Shown here piece by piece: positions 7,916 to 16,867 of a stretch of 64,000 bases of DNA; the first letter of the stretch is position 1; each line of letters opens with the position of its first letter. This stretch comes from Amycolatopsis cihanbeyliensis. Its GTDB lineage: Bacteria; Actinomycetota; Actinomycetes; Mycobacteriales; Pseudonocardiaceae. The DNA lies in the NCBI RefSeq assembly GCF_006715045.1, contig NZ_VFML01000001.1, positions 5,552,001-5,616,000 on the forward strand. Direction: 5' to 3'. The position numbers and the translations under genes were made by a program. The notes beneath the pieces are model-generated. The model did no database searches, had not been told where the DNA came from, and saw only the letters and a program-made list of their open reading frames with translations.

Positions 7916-9081
7916 CCGCCCCGCTCTACCGGCCCATGCGGGCGCGTGATCCACGGGAGGCGCGCGGCCAGACCCCGCTGGAGTTGCTGTTCGACCTGGC
8001 CTTCGCGGCGGCCTCGGGGGCGGCGGCCATCCAGTTCGCGGACACCCTGCGCGGCACGGGGTGGGCCGAGGCCACGCTGGCCTTCGCGATGGCGTTCTTC
8101 GCCATCTGGTGGGCCTGGCTGAACTTCAGCTGGTTGATGTCGGCCTACGACACCGGCGACGGCGTGACCTGGCTGGTGACCACGCTGCAGGTCATCGGCG
8201 CCTGCGTACTGGCGGCCGGCGTACCCGGCGCCGCCGCCGAGCAGGACTTCACGGTCATCACCATCGGCTACGCCGTCATGCGGCTGCCGCTGGCCGCGCA
8301 GTGGGCGCGGGCCGCGGCCGGAGATCCCGCCAGGAGGTCCACCTGCCTGCGGTACGCGGCGGGGCTGCTGGTGGTGCAGGCCGGCTGGCTGGGCAGGCTG
8401 GCCCTGCCGGGGGAGTGGCTGTTACCCGTGTTCCTCCTGCTCGCCGCGGCCGAGTTCGCCGTACCGGCGTGGGCGCAGCGGGCCGGCCGCATGCCGACCA
8501 ACCCCGGCCACCTCGCGGGGCGGTACGGTCGTTTCACCCTGACCGTCGCGGCGCAGGTGGTCGCCGCGGCCATCTACGCCATCCAGCAGGCCGTCGCCGA
8601 GGACGCGGCCCGCGGGCCGCTGGCGCTGGTCGCCGTGCTGGCCGTCGGCCTGGTCGGATGCCTGCTCTGGCTCTACCACGCGCTGCCGCACGCCCGGCTC
8701 GCGGCCGGCCCGTCGCCGAGGCTGTGGGAGTACGGGCACTTCCTGATCGTGGGTGCCGTCGGCGCGGTCGGTGCCGGTGCCCGGTTTCTCGCCGAGGGCG
8801 TCGTCTCCGGTGGCGCGGGAGCCGGTGGGATCCAGCGGTGGGCGGCCCACCCGCTGGCGCTCGCGGTGGCGGTGGCGGTGGCCTCGATCTGGCTGGTCTG
8901 CGTGCTTCCTTCCCGGCAGCACCCGGCCGGTTGGGTGCGGGCCCGCTACCCGGGCTGTGCCGTGTCGGTCGTGCTGGCGCCGGTGGCCATCCCCTCGCCG
9001 CTGTGGGCCGCCGGAACCGTCGGCCTGCTGCTCCTCGCGCTCGCCGCGACCGAGTACCGCGCGTGGGCAGGGGATCGGTAG
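7912..9081 (+). CDS. Low-temperature-requirement protein A family membrane protein (second copy)
   Basis: The 389-residue protein is a diverged paralog of the preceding gene. It begins with the equivalent signature (TPLELLFDLAFAAA) after a short cytoplasmic N-terminus rich in arginine, and also has about ten membrane segments. The start is the GTG at 7912, which shares GTGA with the upstream stop. The same frame is open further upstream, but that part overlaps the first LtrA gene and is not coding. It ends three bases before the convergent TetR gene. Function is unknown. Confidence 0.82.
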   Translation: MTAPLYRPMRARDPREARGQTPLELLFDLAFAAASGAAAIQFADTLRGTGWAEATLAFAMAFFAIWWAWLNFSWLMSAYDTGDGVTWLVTTLQVIGACVLAAGVPGAAAEQDFTVITIGYAVMRLPLAAQWARAAAGDPARRSTCLRYAAGLLVVQAGWLGRLALPGEWLLPVFLLLAAAEFAVPAWAQRAGRMPTNPGHLAGRYGRFTLTVAAQVVAAAIYAIQQAVAEDAARGPLALVAVLAVGLVGCLLWLYHALPHARLAAGPSPRLWEYGHFLIVGAVGAVGAGARFLAEGVVSGGAGAGGIQRWAAHPLALAVAVAVASIWLVCVLPSRQHPAGWVRARYPGCAVSVVLAPVAIPSPLWAAGTVGLLLLALAATEYRAWAGDR

Positions 9082-9084
9082 CTC

Positions 9085-9708
9085 CTACACCACGATGCCG
9101 CGCTCGATGGCCTCGGTGGCGAACCGCACGAAGCGCCTGCGCGGGACGCGGCCCTGCCGGGAGCCGCCGAGCAGCAGGTCATCGGCGACACCGATGAGGG
9201 CGTCCCACACCCAGTGCGGCACGGCCGGGTCCTCGAGCAGGGTCTGCCCGCATGCTTCTGCCGTCTCGTGCAGGGTTCGGTCGAGGGTCCGTAGGGTGTT
9301 CCGGTACAACGTCGCCGAGGTCACGACCCCCTTGTTCCGCCTGCCGCTCGCCAGCACCTTCGCCTCCCACTGCGGTGCCGAGCGACCGAGCTTGCGCCAC
9401 AACTCGGTGATCTGCGGGAGGACCTCCCGCAACACCCCAGCGATACCCAGCTCGCGATCCACCTCGGCCAGCGTCGCCCGCACCTGTTCGAGCCCGCGGG
9501 CGGTGAGCGCGACGAAGACCTCCTCCTTGCCGTCGAAGTACTGGTAGACGGTGCCGGAGCTGACGCCCGCGCCCGCGGCGATCGCCCGGATGGTCAGCGC
9601 CGCGTAGCCGGACTCCTCGAGCAGGCCCTCCGCGGAGGCCAGGATGTCTCGCCTGCGGCCTTCGGTGTCCCCCCACGCGGTGCCGAGCTGCTCGTGCGTC
9701 TGAGCCAT
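9085..9708 (-). CDS. TetR-family transcriptional regulator
   Basis: The protein has 207 residues. The N-terminal helix-turn-helix runs over about residues 18-62, with ILASAEGLLEESGYAALTIRAIA and the recognition helix SSGTVYQYFDGKEEVF. The rest is the usual helical ligand-binding part. The gene is divergent from the cysQ operon, and two copies of a GRACATTGTTCAGTTC operator lie in the 78-base gap. A third copy lies before the DUF1214/sulfotransferase operon at 13314. It therefore probably represses itself and both sulfation operons, with an effector that could be the compound to be sulfated. That regulon is inference from shared sites. Confidence 0.9.
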   Translation of the reverse strand: MAQTHEQLGTAWGDTEGRRRDILASAEGLLEESGYAALTIRAIAAGAGVSSGTVYQYFDGKEEVFVALTARGLEQVRATLAEVDRELGIAGVLREVLPQITELWRKLGRSAPQWEAKVLASGRRNKGVVTSATLYRNTLRTLDRTLHETAEACGQTLLEDPAVPHWVWDALIGVADDLLLGGSRQGRVPRRRFVRFATEAIERGIVV

Positions 9709-9730
9709 GAACCCAGCCTACAGCAGGGGT

Positions 9731-9769
9731 GAACATTGTTCAGTTCAGGTATTGGACATTGTTCAGTTC
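9731..9769. promoter_or_regulatory. Tandem TetR-type operators between the regulator and cysQ
   Basis: Two direct copies of GRACATTGTTCAGTTC lie at 9731-9746 and 9754-9769, 23 bases start to start. Each contains a near-perfect palindrome, TGAACA-T-TGTTCA in the first and TGGACA-T-TGTTCA in the second. The ATG of cysQ follows 17 bases after the second copy, so bound repressor would cover both divergent promoters. Confidence 0.75.
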
Positions 9770-9786
9770 GCCGCTACCGTTATCCC

Positions 9787-10527
9787 ATGACGAACAACGA
9801 CTCGGCGCTGGCTCGCCGGATCGCCGCCGAGGCCGGCGCACTGCTGGCACGCCTGCGGCACGGGGAAGGCGACCGAGCCGACCTCGGCGCGCGGGGCGAC
9901 CGTGCGGCACAGGACTATCTTGCCGGGGAACTGCGGACGCACCGGCCGGCGGATGCCGTGCTGTCCGAGGAGGCGGTCGACGATCCCGCCAGGCTGGCCG
10001 CCGAGCGGGTATGGATCATCGACCCGCTGGACGGCACCGTGGAGTTCGGCGAACCGGGCCGGGTCGACTGGGCGGTCCATGTCGCGTTGTGGCAGGCGGG
10101 CGACCTGGCGGCGGCCGCGGTCGCGCTGCCCGCGCTCGACCTTGTCTACGCCACCGGCGACGACCTGTCACCACCGGCACCGCCGCCGGGACGGCTCCGT
10201 ATCGCGGTGAGCAGGACCCGCCCGCCCGCGCAGGCCAGGCGGGTGGCCTCGGCGGTGGGCGGTGAGCTGGTGCCGATGGGCAGCGCGGGTTTCAAGGTGA
10301 TGGCGGTGGTCCGCGGGGAGGTCGAGGCCTACCTGCATGGCGGCGGCCAGTACGAATGGGACTCCGCCGCGCCGGTGGCCATCGCCAGGGCAGCCGGGTT
10401 GCACACCTCCCGGCTGGACGGCAGCCCGCTGAGCTACAACAACCACGACCCCCGCCTGCCCGACCTGCTGGTGTGCCGGCGGGAACCGGCCGAGCGGATA
10501 CTCGCGGAGCTGGCGGCGTCGAGGTAG
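9787..10527 (+). CDS. cysQ: CysQ-like 3'-phosphoadenosine 5'-phosphate phosphatase (inositol monophosphatase superfamily)
   Basis: The 246-residue protein carries the metal-binding motif [12 protein letters not shown] near residue 75, the upstream EE at 59-60 and the C-terminal WDSAAPVAI motif of the inositol monophosphatase fold. CysQ enzymes hydrolyse PAP, the by-product of sulfotransferases, to AMP. The start is the ATG at 9787. There is no Shine-Dalgarno, and TACCGT/TTATCC lies just before it, so a leaderless transcript is possible. It is the first gene of an operon with cysD and cysNC. That location, together with a sulfotransferase operon downstream, points to PAP removal rather than inositol phosphate metabolism. 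Confidence 0.85.
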   Translation: MTNNDSALARRIAAEAGALLARLRHGEGDRADLGARGDRAAQDYLAGELRTHRPADAVLSEEAVDDPARLAAERVWIIDPLDGTVEFGEPGRVDWAVHVALWQAGDLAAAAVALPALDLVYATGDDLSPPAPPPGRLRIAVSRTRPPAQARRVASAVGGELVPMGSAGFKVMAVVRGEVEAYLHGGGQYEWDSAAPVAIARAAGLHTSRLDGSPLSYNNHDPRLPDLLVCRREPAERILAELAASR

Positions 10528-10529
10528 TG

Positions 10530-11426
10530 ATGCTCAGCTACCTCGACCGGCTGGAAGCCGACAGTATCGACATCTTCCGCGAGGCGGTCGCCGAGAGCGA
10601 GCGGCCGGTGCTGCTCTACTCGATCGGCAAGGACAGCTCGGTGCTGCTGCACCTGGCACGCAAGGCGTTCTACCCGAGCCCGCCGCCGTTCCCCCTGCTG
10701 CACGTGGACACCACCTGGAAGTTTCGCGAGATGATCGCCTTCCGGGACGAGACGGCGCGGCGGCTCGGCCTCGAACTCATCGTGCACCGCAACCCGGACT
10801 GCCTCGCCGAGGGCATCAACCCGTTCGACCACGGCTCGGCGAGGCACACGGACCTGTGGAAGACCCAGGGCCTGCGCCAGGCGATGGAGGAGCACCGGTT
10901 CGATCTCGCCTTCGGCGGCGCGCGCCGAGACGAGGAGGCTTCCCGCGCCAAGGAACGGGTGTTCTCCTTCCGCACCGCGCAGCACCGGTGGGACCCGAAG
11001 GACCAACGCCCCGAGCTGTGGCGGCTGTACAACACCCGGATCGGGCCGGGCGAGAGCATCCGGGTCTTCCCGCTGTCCAACTGGACCGAACTCGACGTGT
11101 GGCGCTACATCCAGCGCGAGCACATCCCGATCGTGCCGCTGTACTTCGCCGCCGAGCGACCGGTGGTGGAGCGGGACGGAGTGTTGATCATGGTGGACGA
11201 CGACCGGATGCCACTCGCCGAGGGCGAGGTACCCGAGCCGCGCACGGTCCGGTTCCGCACGCTGGGTTGCTACCCGCTGACCGGCGCCGTGCCGAGCCAG
11301 GCCCGCACGGTACCGGAGGTCGTCGCCGAGATGCGGACGGCCACCACCTCCGAACGGCAGGGCAGGGTCATCGACCGGGACCGCTCCGGCTCGATGGAAC
11401 GTAAGAAGCAGGAGGGCTACTTCTGA
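10530..11426 (+). CDS. cysD: Sulfate adenylyltransferase small subunit CysD
   Basis: The 298-residue protein belongs to the PP-loop (PAPS reductase/ATP sulfurylase) family, with [17 protein letters not shown] near residue 33 and the CysD-typical [16 protein letters not shown]. The C-terminus ends in [14 protein letters not shown] as in other CysD proteins. With the CysN part of the next gene it makes adenosine 5'-phosphosulfate from sulfate and ATP. The ATG at 10530 lies three bases after the cysQ stop. An in-frame GTG at 10527 overlaps that stop and is an alternative. The cysNC ATG overlaps this gene's TGA, so translation is coupled. Confidence 0.95.
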   Translation: MLSYLDRLEADSIDIFREAVAESERPVLLYSIGKDSSVLLHLARKAFYPSPPPFPLLHVDTTWKFREMIAFRDETARRLGLELIVHRNPDCLAEGINPFDHGSARHTDLWKTQGLRQAMEEHRFDLAFGGARRDEEASRAKERVFSFRTAQHRWDPKDQRPELWRLYNTRIGPGESIRVFPLSNWTELDVWRYIQREHIPIVPLYFAAERPVVERDGVLIMVDDDRMPLAEGEVPEPRTVRFRTLGCYPLTGAVPSQARTVPEVVAEMRTATTSERQGRVIDRDRSGSMERKKQEGYF

Positions 11427-13315
11427 TGACGCGGCCGAACACCCTGCCTCCCGGTCGAAACCCCGAGGACCGTGCCGACCTGCTGCGTTTCCTCACCTGC
11501 GGCAGCGTCGACGACGGCAAGAGCACGCTGATCGGCAGGCTGCTGTACGAGTCCGGGCTGCTGCACACCGACCAGCTCGACACCCTGGCCGCCGACTCGC
11601 GGCGACATGGCACCAGGGGTGCCGAACCGGACTTCGCGCTGCTGGTGGACGGTCTTGCCGCCGAACGCGAGCAGGGGATCACCATCGATGTGGCGTACCG
11701 GTTCTTCACCACCGAGCGTCGCCGGTTCATCGTCGCGGACACACCCGGCCATGAGCAGTACACCCGCAACATGGTCACCGGCGCGTCCACGGCCGACGCG
11801 GCGGTGATCCTGCTCGACGCCCGCAAGGGCCTGCTCAGCCAGACCTACCGGCATACCAATCTGGTCGCCCTGCTGGGCATCCGGCAGATCGTACTGGCGG
11901 TGAACAAGCTCGACCTCGTGGGCTACTCGCGAGAGGTGTTCGAGCGGATCAGTGCGGAGTACCGGGCGTTCGCCGCCGAGCTGGGCATCACCGAGGTGGC
12001 CTGCATCCCGATATCCGCCGTCGAAGGGACCAATGTGGTCACCCGCAGCGTGCGGACGCCCTGGTATGAAGGGCAGTCCTTGCTCGAGTGGCTCGAGTCG
12101 GCGGAGGCGCACGACGGCTCGCCCGCCGGCCCGGCACACCTGCTCGTGCAGTGGGTGAACCGGCCGGACGGCTCGTTCCGTGGCTTCTCCGGGCGGGTGC
12201 TGGGTGGGACGCTCCGCCAGGGGGATCGGGTCAGGGTACGACCCGGCGAGCAGGAGTCCGTTGTGGAACGGATCGTGACCATGGACGGCGAGCTCGCGGA
12301 GGCGGTAGGTGGCTCGGCGGTGACCGTGGTGCTCGCCGACGAGCTGGACGTCAGCAGGGGTAGCGTGCTGGCCGTGGGCACCGGGGTCGAGGCGGCCGAC
12401 GCGTTCCAGGCGCACCTCGTCTGGCTGGACGAGCACGAGATGCTACCCGGGCGCCGGTATCTGGCCAAGTTCGGTGCCCGCACGGTCGGGTTCACCGCGG
12501 AACGTCCCAAGCACCGGATCGACGTGCGAACCCAGGCCAAGGAGGCGGCGAGGACGTTGCGGTCGGGTGAGATCTGCGTGGTGAACGTCCGCATCGACGA
12601 GCCGGTGGCCTACCAGCCGTACCGGCTCGACCGCGACCTCGGTTCGTTCATCGTGCTGGACCGGGTGAGCAACCGGACGGTCGGCGCCGGGATGATCGAC
12701 TTCGCGCTGCGCCGTTCGGCCAACGTGCGCTGGCAAGCCGTCACCGTGGACAAGCGGGCCCGGACCACGCGCAACGGCCATCGACCTTGCGTGGTGTGGT
12801 TCACCGGGCTGTCCGGCGCGGGCAAGTCCACCATCGCGGACCTGGTGGAACGGCGGCTGCACGGGCTCGGTGCGCACACCTTCCTGCTGGACGGCGACAA
12901 CGTCCGGCACGGGTTGAACTCGGACCTCGGATTCACCGAGGCCGACCGGGTGGAGAACATCCGCCGGATCGCCGAGGTGGCCGCGCTGATGGTGCAGGCA
13001 GGCCTGATCGTGCTGGTGTCGTTCATCTCCCCGTTCGGGGCGGAGCGCGCGCTCGCGCGTGGCCTTGTCGAGGCGGGAGAGTTCTGCGAGGTGTACGTGG
13101 ACACCCCGCTGGAGACGGCCGAGCGGCGGGACCCGAAGGGCCTGTACGCCAGGGCGCGGCGGGGCGAACTGGTCAACTTCACCGGCATCGACTCTCCCTA
13201 CGAGCCACCAGCCGAACCCGAGCTGCGCCTGGACACCACGCGATCGAGTCCGGAGCAGGCGGCCGAGGAGGTGCTCGGGACGCTGCGTGGACTCGGCGTG
13301 CTGGACACGTATTGA
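11426..13315 (+). CDS. cysNC: Bifunctional sulfate adenylyltransferase large subunit / APS kinase CysNC
   Basis: The protein has 629 residues. An EF-Tu-like GTPase forms about residues 1-440, with [28 protein letters not shown] and NKLDLV. It drives ATP sulfurylase activity with CysD. An APS kinase domain covers about 450-629, with P-loop GLSGAGKST near 461 and the [10 protein letters not shown] motif, and makes PAPS. No cysH, sulfite reductase or sulfate transporter gene is nearby, so this set looks built for PAPS supply rather than assimilation. The stop TGA lies inside the third copy of the TetR-type operator at 13314. Confidence 0.95.
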   Translation: MTRPNTLPPGRNPEDRADLLRFLTCGSVDDGKSTLIGRLLYESGLLHTDQLDTLAADSRRHGTRGAEPDFALLVDGLAAEREQGITIDVAYRFFTTERRRFIVADTPGHEQYTRNMVTGASTADAAVILLDARKGLLSQTYRHTNLVALLGIRQIVLAVNKLDLVGYSREVFERISAEYRAFAAELGITEVACIPISAVEGTNVVTRSVRTPWYEGQSLLEWLESAEAHDGSPAGPAHLLVQWVNRPDGSFRGFSGRVLGGTLRQGDRVRVRPGEQESVVERIVTMDGELAEAVGGSAVTVVLADELDVSRGSVLAVGTGVEAADAFQAHLVWLDEHEMLPGRRYLAKFGARTVGFTAERPKHRIDVRTQAKEAARTLRSGEICVVNVRIDEPVAYQPYRLDRDLGSFIVLDRVSNRTVGAGMIDFALRRSANVRWQAVTVDKRARTTRNGHRPCVVWFTGLSGAGKSTIADLVERRLHGLGAHTFLLDGDNVRHGLNSDLGFTEADRVENIRRIAEVAALMVQAGLIVLVSFISPFGAERALARGLVEAGEFCEVYVDTPLETAERRDPKGLYARARRGELVNFTGIDSPYEPPAEPELRLDTTRSSPEQAAEEVLGTLRGLGVLDTY

Positions 13316-13329
13316 ACATTGTCCAGTTT
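13314..13329. promoter_or_regulatory. Third copy of the TetR-type operator
   Basis: GAACATTGTCCAGTTT matches the two sites at 9731 and 9754 at all but one or two positions. With TATTG before it, it matches the second site over a longer stretch. It sits 61 bases before the start of the DUF1214 gene, which ties the downstream operon to the same regulator. Confidence 0.7.
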
Positions 13330-13344
13330 CGGGTAGGCTTGGAT

Positions 13345-13360
13345 GTAGAACGTGTTCTAC
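13345..13360. promoter_or_regulatory. KstR-like palindrome GTAGAACGTGTTCTAC
   Basis: This is a perfect inverted repeat with 7-base arms and a GT centre, 15 bases before the GTG of the DUF1214 gene. It fits the KstR consensus known from mycobacterial cholesterol genes (TnnAACnnGTTnnA). It suggests a second, lipid- or steroid-responsive input. No kstR gene is in the window. Confidence 0.6.
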
Positions 13361-13374
13361 CCGGAGGAGGTCGC

Positions 13375-14451
13375 GTGACCGAGCTGGCCGAGGCATGGTC
13401 CGAGTTCTGCCTGGGGCTGGAGCGGGCGGGGCGGGAGGTGCTCCGGGACGCCGCGCCGGACACCCCGCTTGACCGCGCCGAGGGCTTCCGCTACCTGAGC
13501 CGCCTCACCAGGGAGATGCTCTACTCCTGCGTGGACAACGCCGACCCGGACTTCCCGCGGCTGCACGAGCTGGATCTGGTCAAGATCGGCGCGGACAACC
13601 CGGACAACGTCTACCTCTCGGCGAACATCCGCGGTGACCGCAGCTACCGGATCACCGGCCGGCGCGGCACGATCGCGTACTTCAGCATCGGTTCCAAGGC
13701 CAACCGGTACGCCAAGGACGGCACCATGGCCTCCACCGGCGAGCTGAACGGCAGCGAGCTGGTCGCGGAGCCGGACGGGACCATCGAGATCATCGCCAGC
13801 GCGACCGAGCAGGGGCGCAACTGGCTCCCGCTCGCGCCCGACTCCACCGGCCTCGTGGTGCGGCAGACCTACCTCGATCGCAGCACGGAGACGCCGGGAC
13901 GGTGGGCGATCGAGCGGATCGGTGGCCCCGCGGAGCCGGCCGAGCTCACCCCGGAGTTCCTGGCCAGGGCGCTGCGGCGGGCCGCGCTGTCCGTGCACGG
14001 CACCGCTGCGACCTTCGCCCAGTGGACCGAGTTGTTCATGGCGAGGCCCAACGAGCTCGCGGACTTCGGCCAGAACATGTTCCAACGGGCCGGTGGTGAC
14101 CCGGAGATCTACTACCTGCACGGCTACTGGACGTTGCGCCCCGGCGAGGCCTGGGTGATCGAGACCGAGGTGCCCGACTGCCCGTACTGGAACTTCCAGC
14201 TGGACAACTGGTGGATGGAGTCACTGGAGCACCGGCGCCGGATCACGGTCAACAAGCACACCGCCGTTCTCGCCGGCGGCCGGCTGACCATCGTGGTGGC
14301 CGACCGCGATCCCGGCTTCGGCAACTGGATCGACACCTGCGGGCACGGCAGCGGAACCGCGCTCCTGCGCTGGCTCGGCGCGCAGTCCCATCCCATCCCG
14401 GATTGCCGGGTGGTCGCACTGGACTCGCTCACCGACAAGGAGAACACGTGA
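13375..14451 (+). CDS. DUF1214 domain protein, first gene of the sulfotransferase operon
   Basis: The 358-residue soluble protein has a C-terminal DUF1214-type region (about 240-350) with YYLHGYWTLRPGEAWVIE, YWNFQLDNWW and the terminal glycine-rich GNWIDTCGHGSGTALLRW. No enzymatic role is established for this family. The start is the GTG at 13375, preceded by GGAGGAGG. The last bases overlap the GTG of the sulfotransferase gene (GTGA), so the two proteins are made together. Close coupling suggests it handles the same substrate or product as the sulfotransferase. It is under the 13314 and 13345 operators. Confidence 0.8.
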   Translation: MTELAEAWSEFCLGLERAGREVLRDAAPDTPLDRAEGFRYLSRLTREMLYSCVDNADPDFPRLHELDLVKIGADNPDNVYLSANIRGDRSYRITGRRGTIAYFSIGSKANRYAKDGTMASTGELNGSELVAEPDGTIEIIASATEQGRNWLPLAPDSTGLVVRQTYLDRSTETPGRWAIERIGGPAEPAELTPEFLARALRRAALSVHGTAATFAQWTELFMARPNELADFGQNMFQRAGGDPEIYYLHGYWTLRPGEAWVIETEVPDCPYWNFQLDNWWMESLEHRRRITVNKHTAVLAGGRLTIVVADRDPGFGNWIDTCGHGSGTALLRWLGAQSHPIPDCRVVALDSLTDKENT

Positions 14452-15602
14452 CCGCGACGACCGCACCGCTGGACGTGGACCTGCTGCTGGCCTCCGCGCG
14501 GGACAAGACCGGGCTGTTCGAGTTCGGCGACGACTGGTTCCTCGAGCCGCTCGGAGTGCTGGTGGCCGCGTTGAACGAGCAGGCGCGCCTGTCCGAACTC
14601 GGGCACGAGCTGACGCGGCGCAGGCTCATCGCCCTGCTGGCTGATCGCCTGCGGCTGCGCGCCCTGCAACGCGAGCATCCGGAGATCCTCGACGTGGAGC
14701 CGGTCGTCGCCGCGGTCATCTGCGGCCTGCCACGTACCGGGTCCACGCTGCTGCACCGGCTGCTGTCCGCCGCACCGAAGCTGACCTCCACGCTGTCCTG
14801 GGAGACCTCGTACCCGGTCCCGTTCCCCGGCGAGGGACCGGACGCGGCCGAGCGCAAGGACCGCGCCCGGCAACGGATGGCGGCCTTCCTCGAGCTCTCG
14901 CCCGACTTCGGCGACATCCACACCGTGACCTGGGACGCGCCGGAGGAGGACGTGATCCTGCTGGATCGGACGTTCACCTCGATGAGCTTCGACTCCTTCT
15001 ACCGGGTACCCGGTTACGGGGACTGGTTGCGGTCGGCGGACCAGGGCAAGGCCTACGACGAGCTGCGCCAGTGGCTGCAGGTGTTGCAATGGCAGGATCC
15101 CGGCCGCGCGGGCAGCCGATGGGTGCTGAAGTCACCGCACCATCTGACCGCGGTGGATACCGTACTGGACACTTTCGACGGCAGCCGGATCGTGATGACC
15201 CACCGGTCACCGGTACGTGCGGTCCCTTCCTACGCCTCGATGGTGCGCGCGATGTCCGCCCAGTACAGCGATTCCGTCGACCCGGTGGCGATCGGCCGGT
15301 ACTGGAGCGACCGGTTCGCCACCACCCTGCGCGAGTTCACCGCGGTGCGCGCGCGGCGACCACACCGGTTCGTGGATGTCCGGTTCGACGCGATGGTAGC
15401 CGAGCCCGCCGGTCAGGCTCGCCGGGTGCTCGACGCGCTGGACCTCGCCCCGGACGGGGCGGACGACGCCGCGTTCGAATCCTATCTGGACCGTGACCGG
15501 CGGGAACGCGACGCCGCGCACTCCTACACCGCTGAGGACTTCGGGTTGTCCCGCGCGCAACTCGAACGGGATTTCGCAGCCTATACGGAGGTGTACCTGT
15601 GA
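14448..15602 (+). CDS. PAPS-dependent sulfotransferase (Sulfotransfer_3-like)
   Basis: The protein has 384 residues. The 5'-phosphosulfate loop is GLPRTGSTLLHRLL at about 93-106, and the 3'-phosphate site is RIVMTHRSPVRAVPSY at about 245-260, preceded by WVLKSPHHL. It would transfer sulfate from PAPS to a hydroxyl group and release PAP, which CysQ removes. The N-terminal region has no signal peptide, so it acts in the cytoplasm. The start GTG at 14448 overlaps the upstream stop, and its own TGA overlaps the next start. Neighbouring SDR and SRPBCC genes suggest a hydrophobic acceptor such as a steroid, lipid or polyketide. The acceptor is not determined. Confidence 0.9.
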   Translation: MTATTAPLDVDLLLASARDKTGLFEFGDDWFLEPLGVLVAALNEQARLSELGHELTRRRLIALLADRLRLRALQREHPEILDVEPVVAAVICGLPRTGSTLLHRLLSAAPKLTSTLSWETSYPVPFPGEGPDAAERKDRARQRMAAFLELSPDFGDIHTVTWDAPEEDVILLDRTFTSMSFDSFYRVPGYGDWLRSADQGKAYDELRQWLQVLQWQDPGRAGSRWVLKSPHHLTAVDTVLDTFDGSRIVMTHRSPVRAVPSYASMVRAMSAQYSDSVDPVAIGRYWSDRFATTLREFTAVRARRPHRFVDVRFDAMVAEPAGQARRVLDALDLAPDGADDAAFESYLDRDRRERDAAHSYTAEDFGLSRAQLERDFAAYTEVYL

Positions 15603-16381
15603 TGCTCGACGGCGAGGTCGTGCTCGTCACGGGGGTCGGGCCGGGCCTGGGCGCCCGGTTGGCCACCCGCGCCGCGGCCGAGGGCGCGAAGGTCGTCATG
15701 GCGGCGCGCTCGACCGAGGTGATGGACCGGGAGAAGGAGCGGATCACCGAGGCGGGCGGGGAGGCCCTCGGCGTTGCCTGCGATGTCCGCAAGCCGGAGG
15801 AGGTGAACCGGCTGGTGGACGCCGCCACCGAGCGGTTCGGCCCGATTACCGGGCTGGTCAACTCGGCCTACGGGCATCCCGGTTTCGCCGACCTGCTGGA
15901 CGCACCGGAGAAGGCGCTCCGCCGCTCGATGGACATCATCCTGTTCGGCGCGCTCAACGTGACCCGCGCGGTGGTGCCGGGGATGAAGGCGGCCGGCCGC
16001 GGCTCGATCGTCAACATCGGCACGATGACCACCCGCAAGCCGATGCGCGGGGACGGCGGGTACGCGGCGGCCAAGGCGGCGATGGGGGCGGCGACCCGCT
16101 CGCTCGCACTGGAACTCGGCGAGCACGGCATCCGCGCCAACCAGGCGCTGATGGGCTGGCTCGACGGTCCGGGGGTCCGGTTCTACCTGCGGATGACCGC
16201 GGAGCAGCGGGGCGTCACCGAGCAGGAGGTCTACCGGGAGATCGCCGGGGACAAGCCACTCGGCCGGATCCCACCGGACGAGGCCTGCGCCGGTGCGGTG
16301 CTGTTCCTGCTGTCTCGCTACGCCTCCGAGATCACCGGGGCGACCCTGGACGTCAACGGTGGGGAGTACATGCCGTCATGA
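15602..16381 (+). CDS. Short-chain dehydrogenase/reductase
   Basis: The 259-residue protein has the classical SDR fold, with cofactor motif TGVGPGLG near residue 10, NSAYG in place of the usual NNAG, and the active-site pair YAAAK near 158-162. The usual catalytic serine position appears to be threonine (NIGTMTT). R37 in AARS suggests NADP(H). The start is the ATG at 15602, overlapping the sulfotransferase TGA. A GTG at 15599 is also possible, and GGAGG lies upstream. It could create or remove the hydroxyl group that the sulfotransferase uses. Its stop overlaps the SRPBCC start. Confidence 0.9.
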   Translation: MLDGEVVLVTGVGPGLGARLATRAAAEGAKVVMAARSTEVMDREKERITEAGGEALGVACDVRKPEEVNRLVDAATERFGPITGLVNSAYGHPGFADLLDAPEKALRRSMDIILFGALNVTRAVVPGMKAAGRGSIVNIGTMTTRKPMRGDGGYAAAKAAMGAATRSLALELGEHGIRANQALMGWLDGPGVRFYLRMTAEQRGVTEQEVYREIAGDKPLGRIPPDEACAGAVLFLLSRYASEITGATLDVNGGEYMPS

Positions 16382-16854
16382 GCGAGTCGCAGATCGTCGA
16401 GTCCGTCACGGTGGAGATCGAGGCACCGGCCCGGTTCGTGTGGGAGGTGCTGGTCGACTACCCGCGCTACCCGGAATGGAACCCGTATACGGTGCGCGCG
16501 GAGACCACCCTGCGGATCGGGGACCGGATCGATCTCACCGTGCCCGCCATGGACGGCTCGGCTGGCACCTTCGTGAACCGCGAGTACATCCGGGTCGTCG
16601 ACCCGCCACACCACCTGCGTTACGACACCGGGGATGAGCTGCCCGGCATCTTCGCGGTCCGCGACCAGTGGATCGAGTCTCTTGGGCCGCGCCGCTGTAG
16701 CTACCGCACCACCGACACCTTCAGCGGCGAGCACGCGGGGCAGGTGATGCGGCAGGCGGGCCCCTGGGTCAAGGAAGGGTTCGACGCCGTGGCCCGTGCG
16801 CTGAAGGCACGGGCCGAGCGGCTCTGGTCCCCGGACCAGGGGCCCGCCAGCTGA
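16378..16854 (+). CDS. SRPBCC (START/Bet v1-like) lipid-binding family protein
   Basis: The 158-residue single-domain protein has the polyketide-cyclase-type start (VEIEAPARFVWEVLVDYPRYPEWNPYT) and a C-terminal long helix (WVKEGFDAVARALKARAERLW). Members bind hydrophobic ligands in a deep cavity, and some are cyclases or dehydratases. It is the last gene of the four-gene operon, coupled by an ATGA overlap. A carrier or modifying role for the sulfotransferase substrate is inferred from context only. It ends 13 bases before the convergent acylase gene. Confidence 0.82.
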   Translation: MSESQIVESVTVEIEAPARFVWEVLVDYPRYPEWNPYTVRAETTLRIGDRIDLTVPAMDGSAGTFVNREYIRVVDPPHHLRYDTGDELPGIFAVRDQWIESLGPRRCSYRTTDTFSGEHAGQVMRQAGPWVKEGFDAVARALKARAERLWSPDQGPAS

Positions 16855-16867
16855 ACAGGCTTTCAGG

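Noticed and set aside
9787..10527. Inositol monophosphatase role
   Set aside because: Motifs do not separate the two roles, but the operon with cysD and cysNC and the sulfotransferase regulon favour PAP phosphatase.
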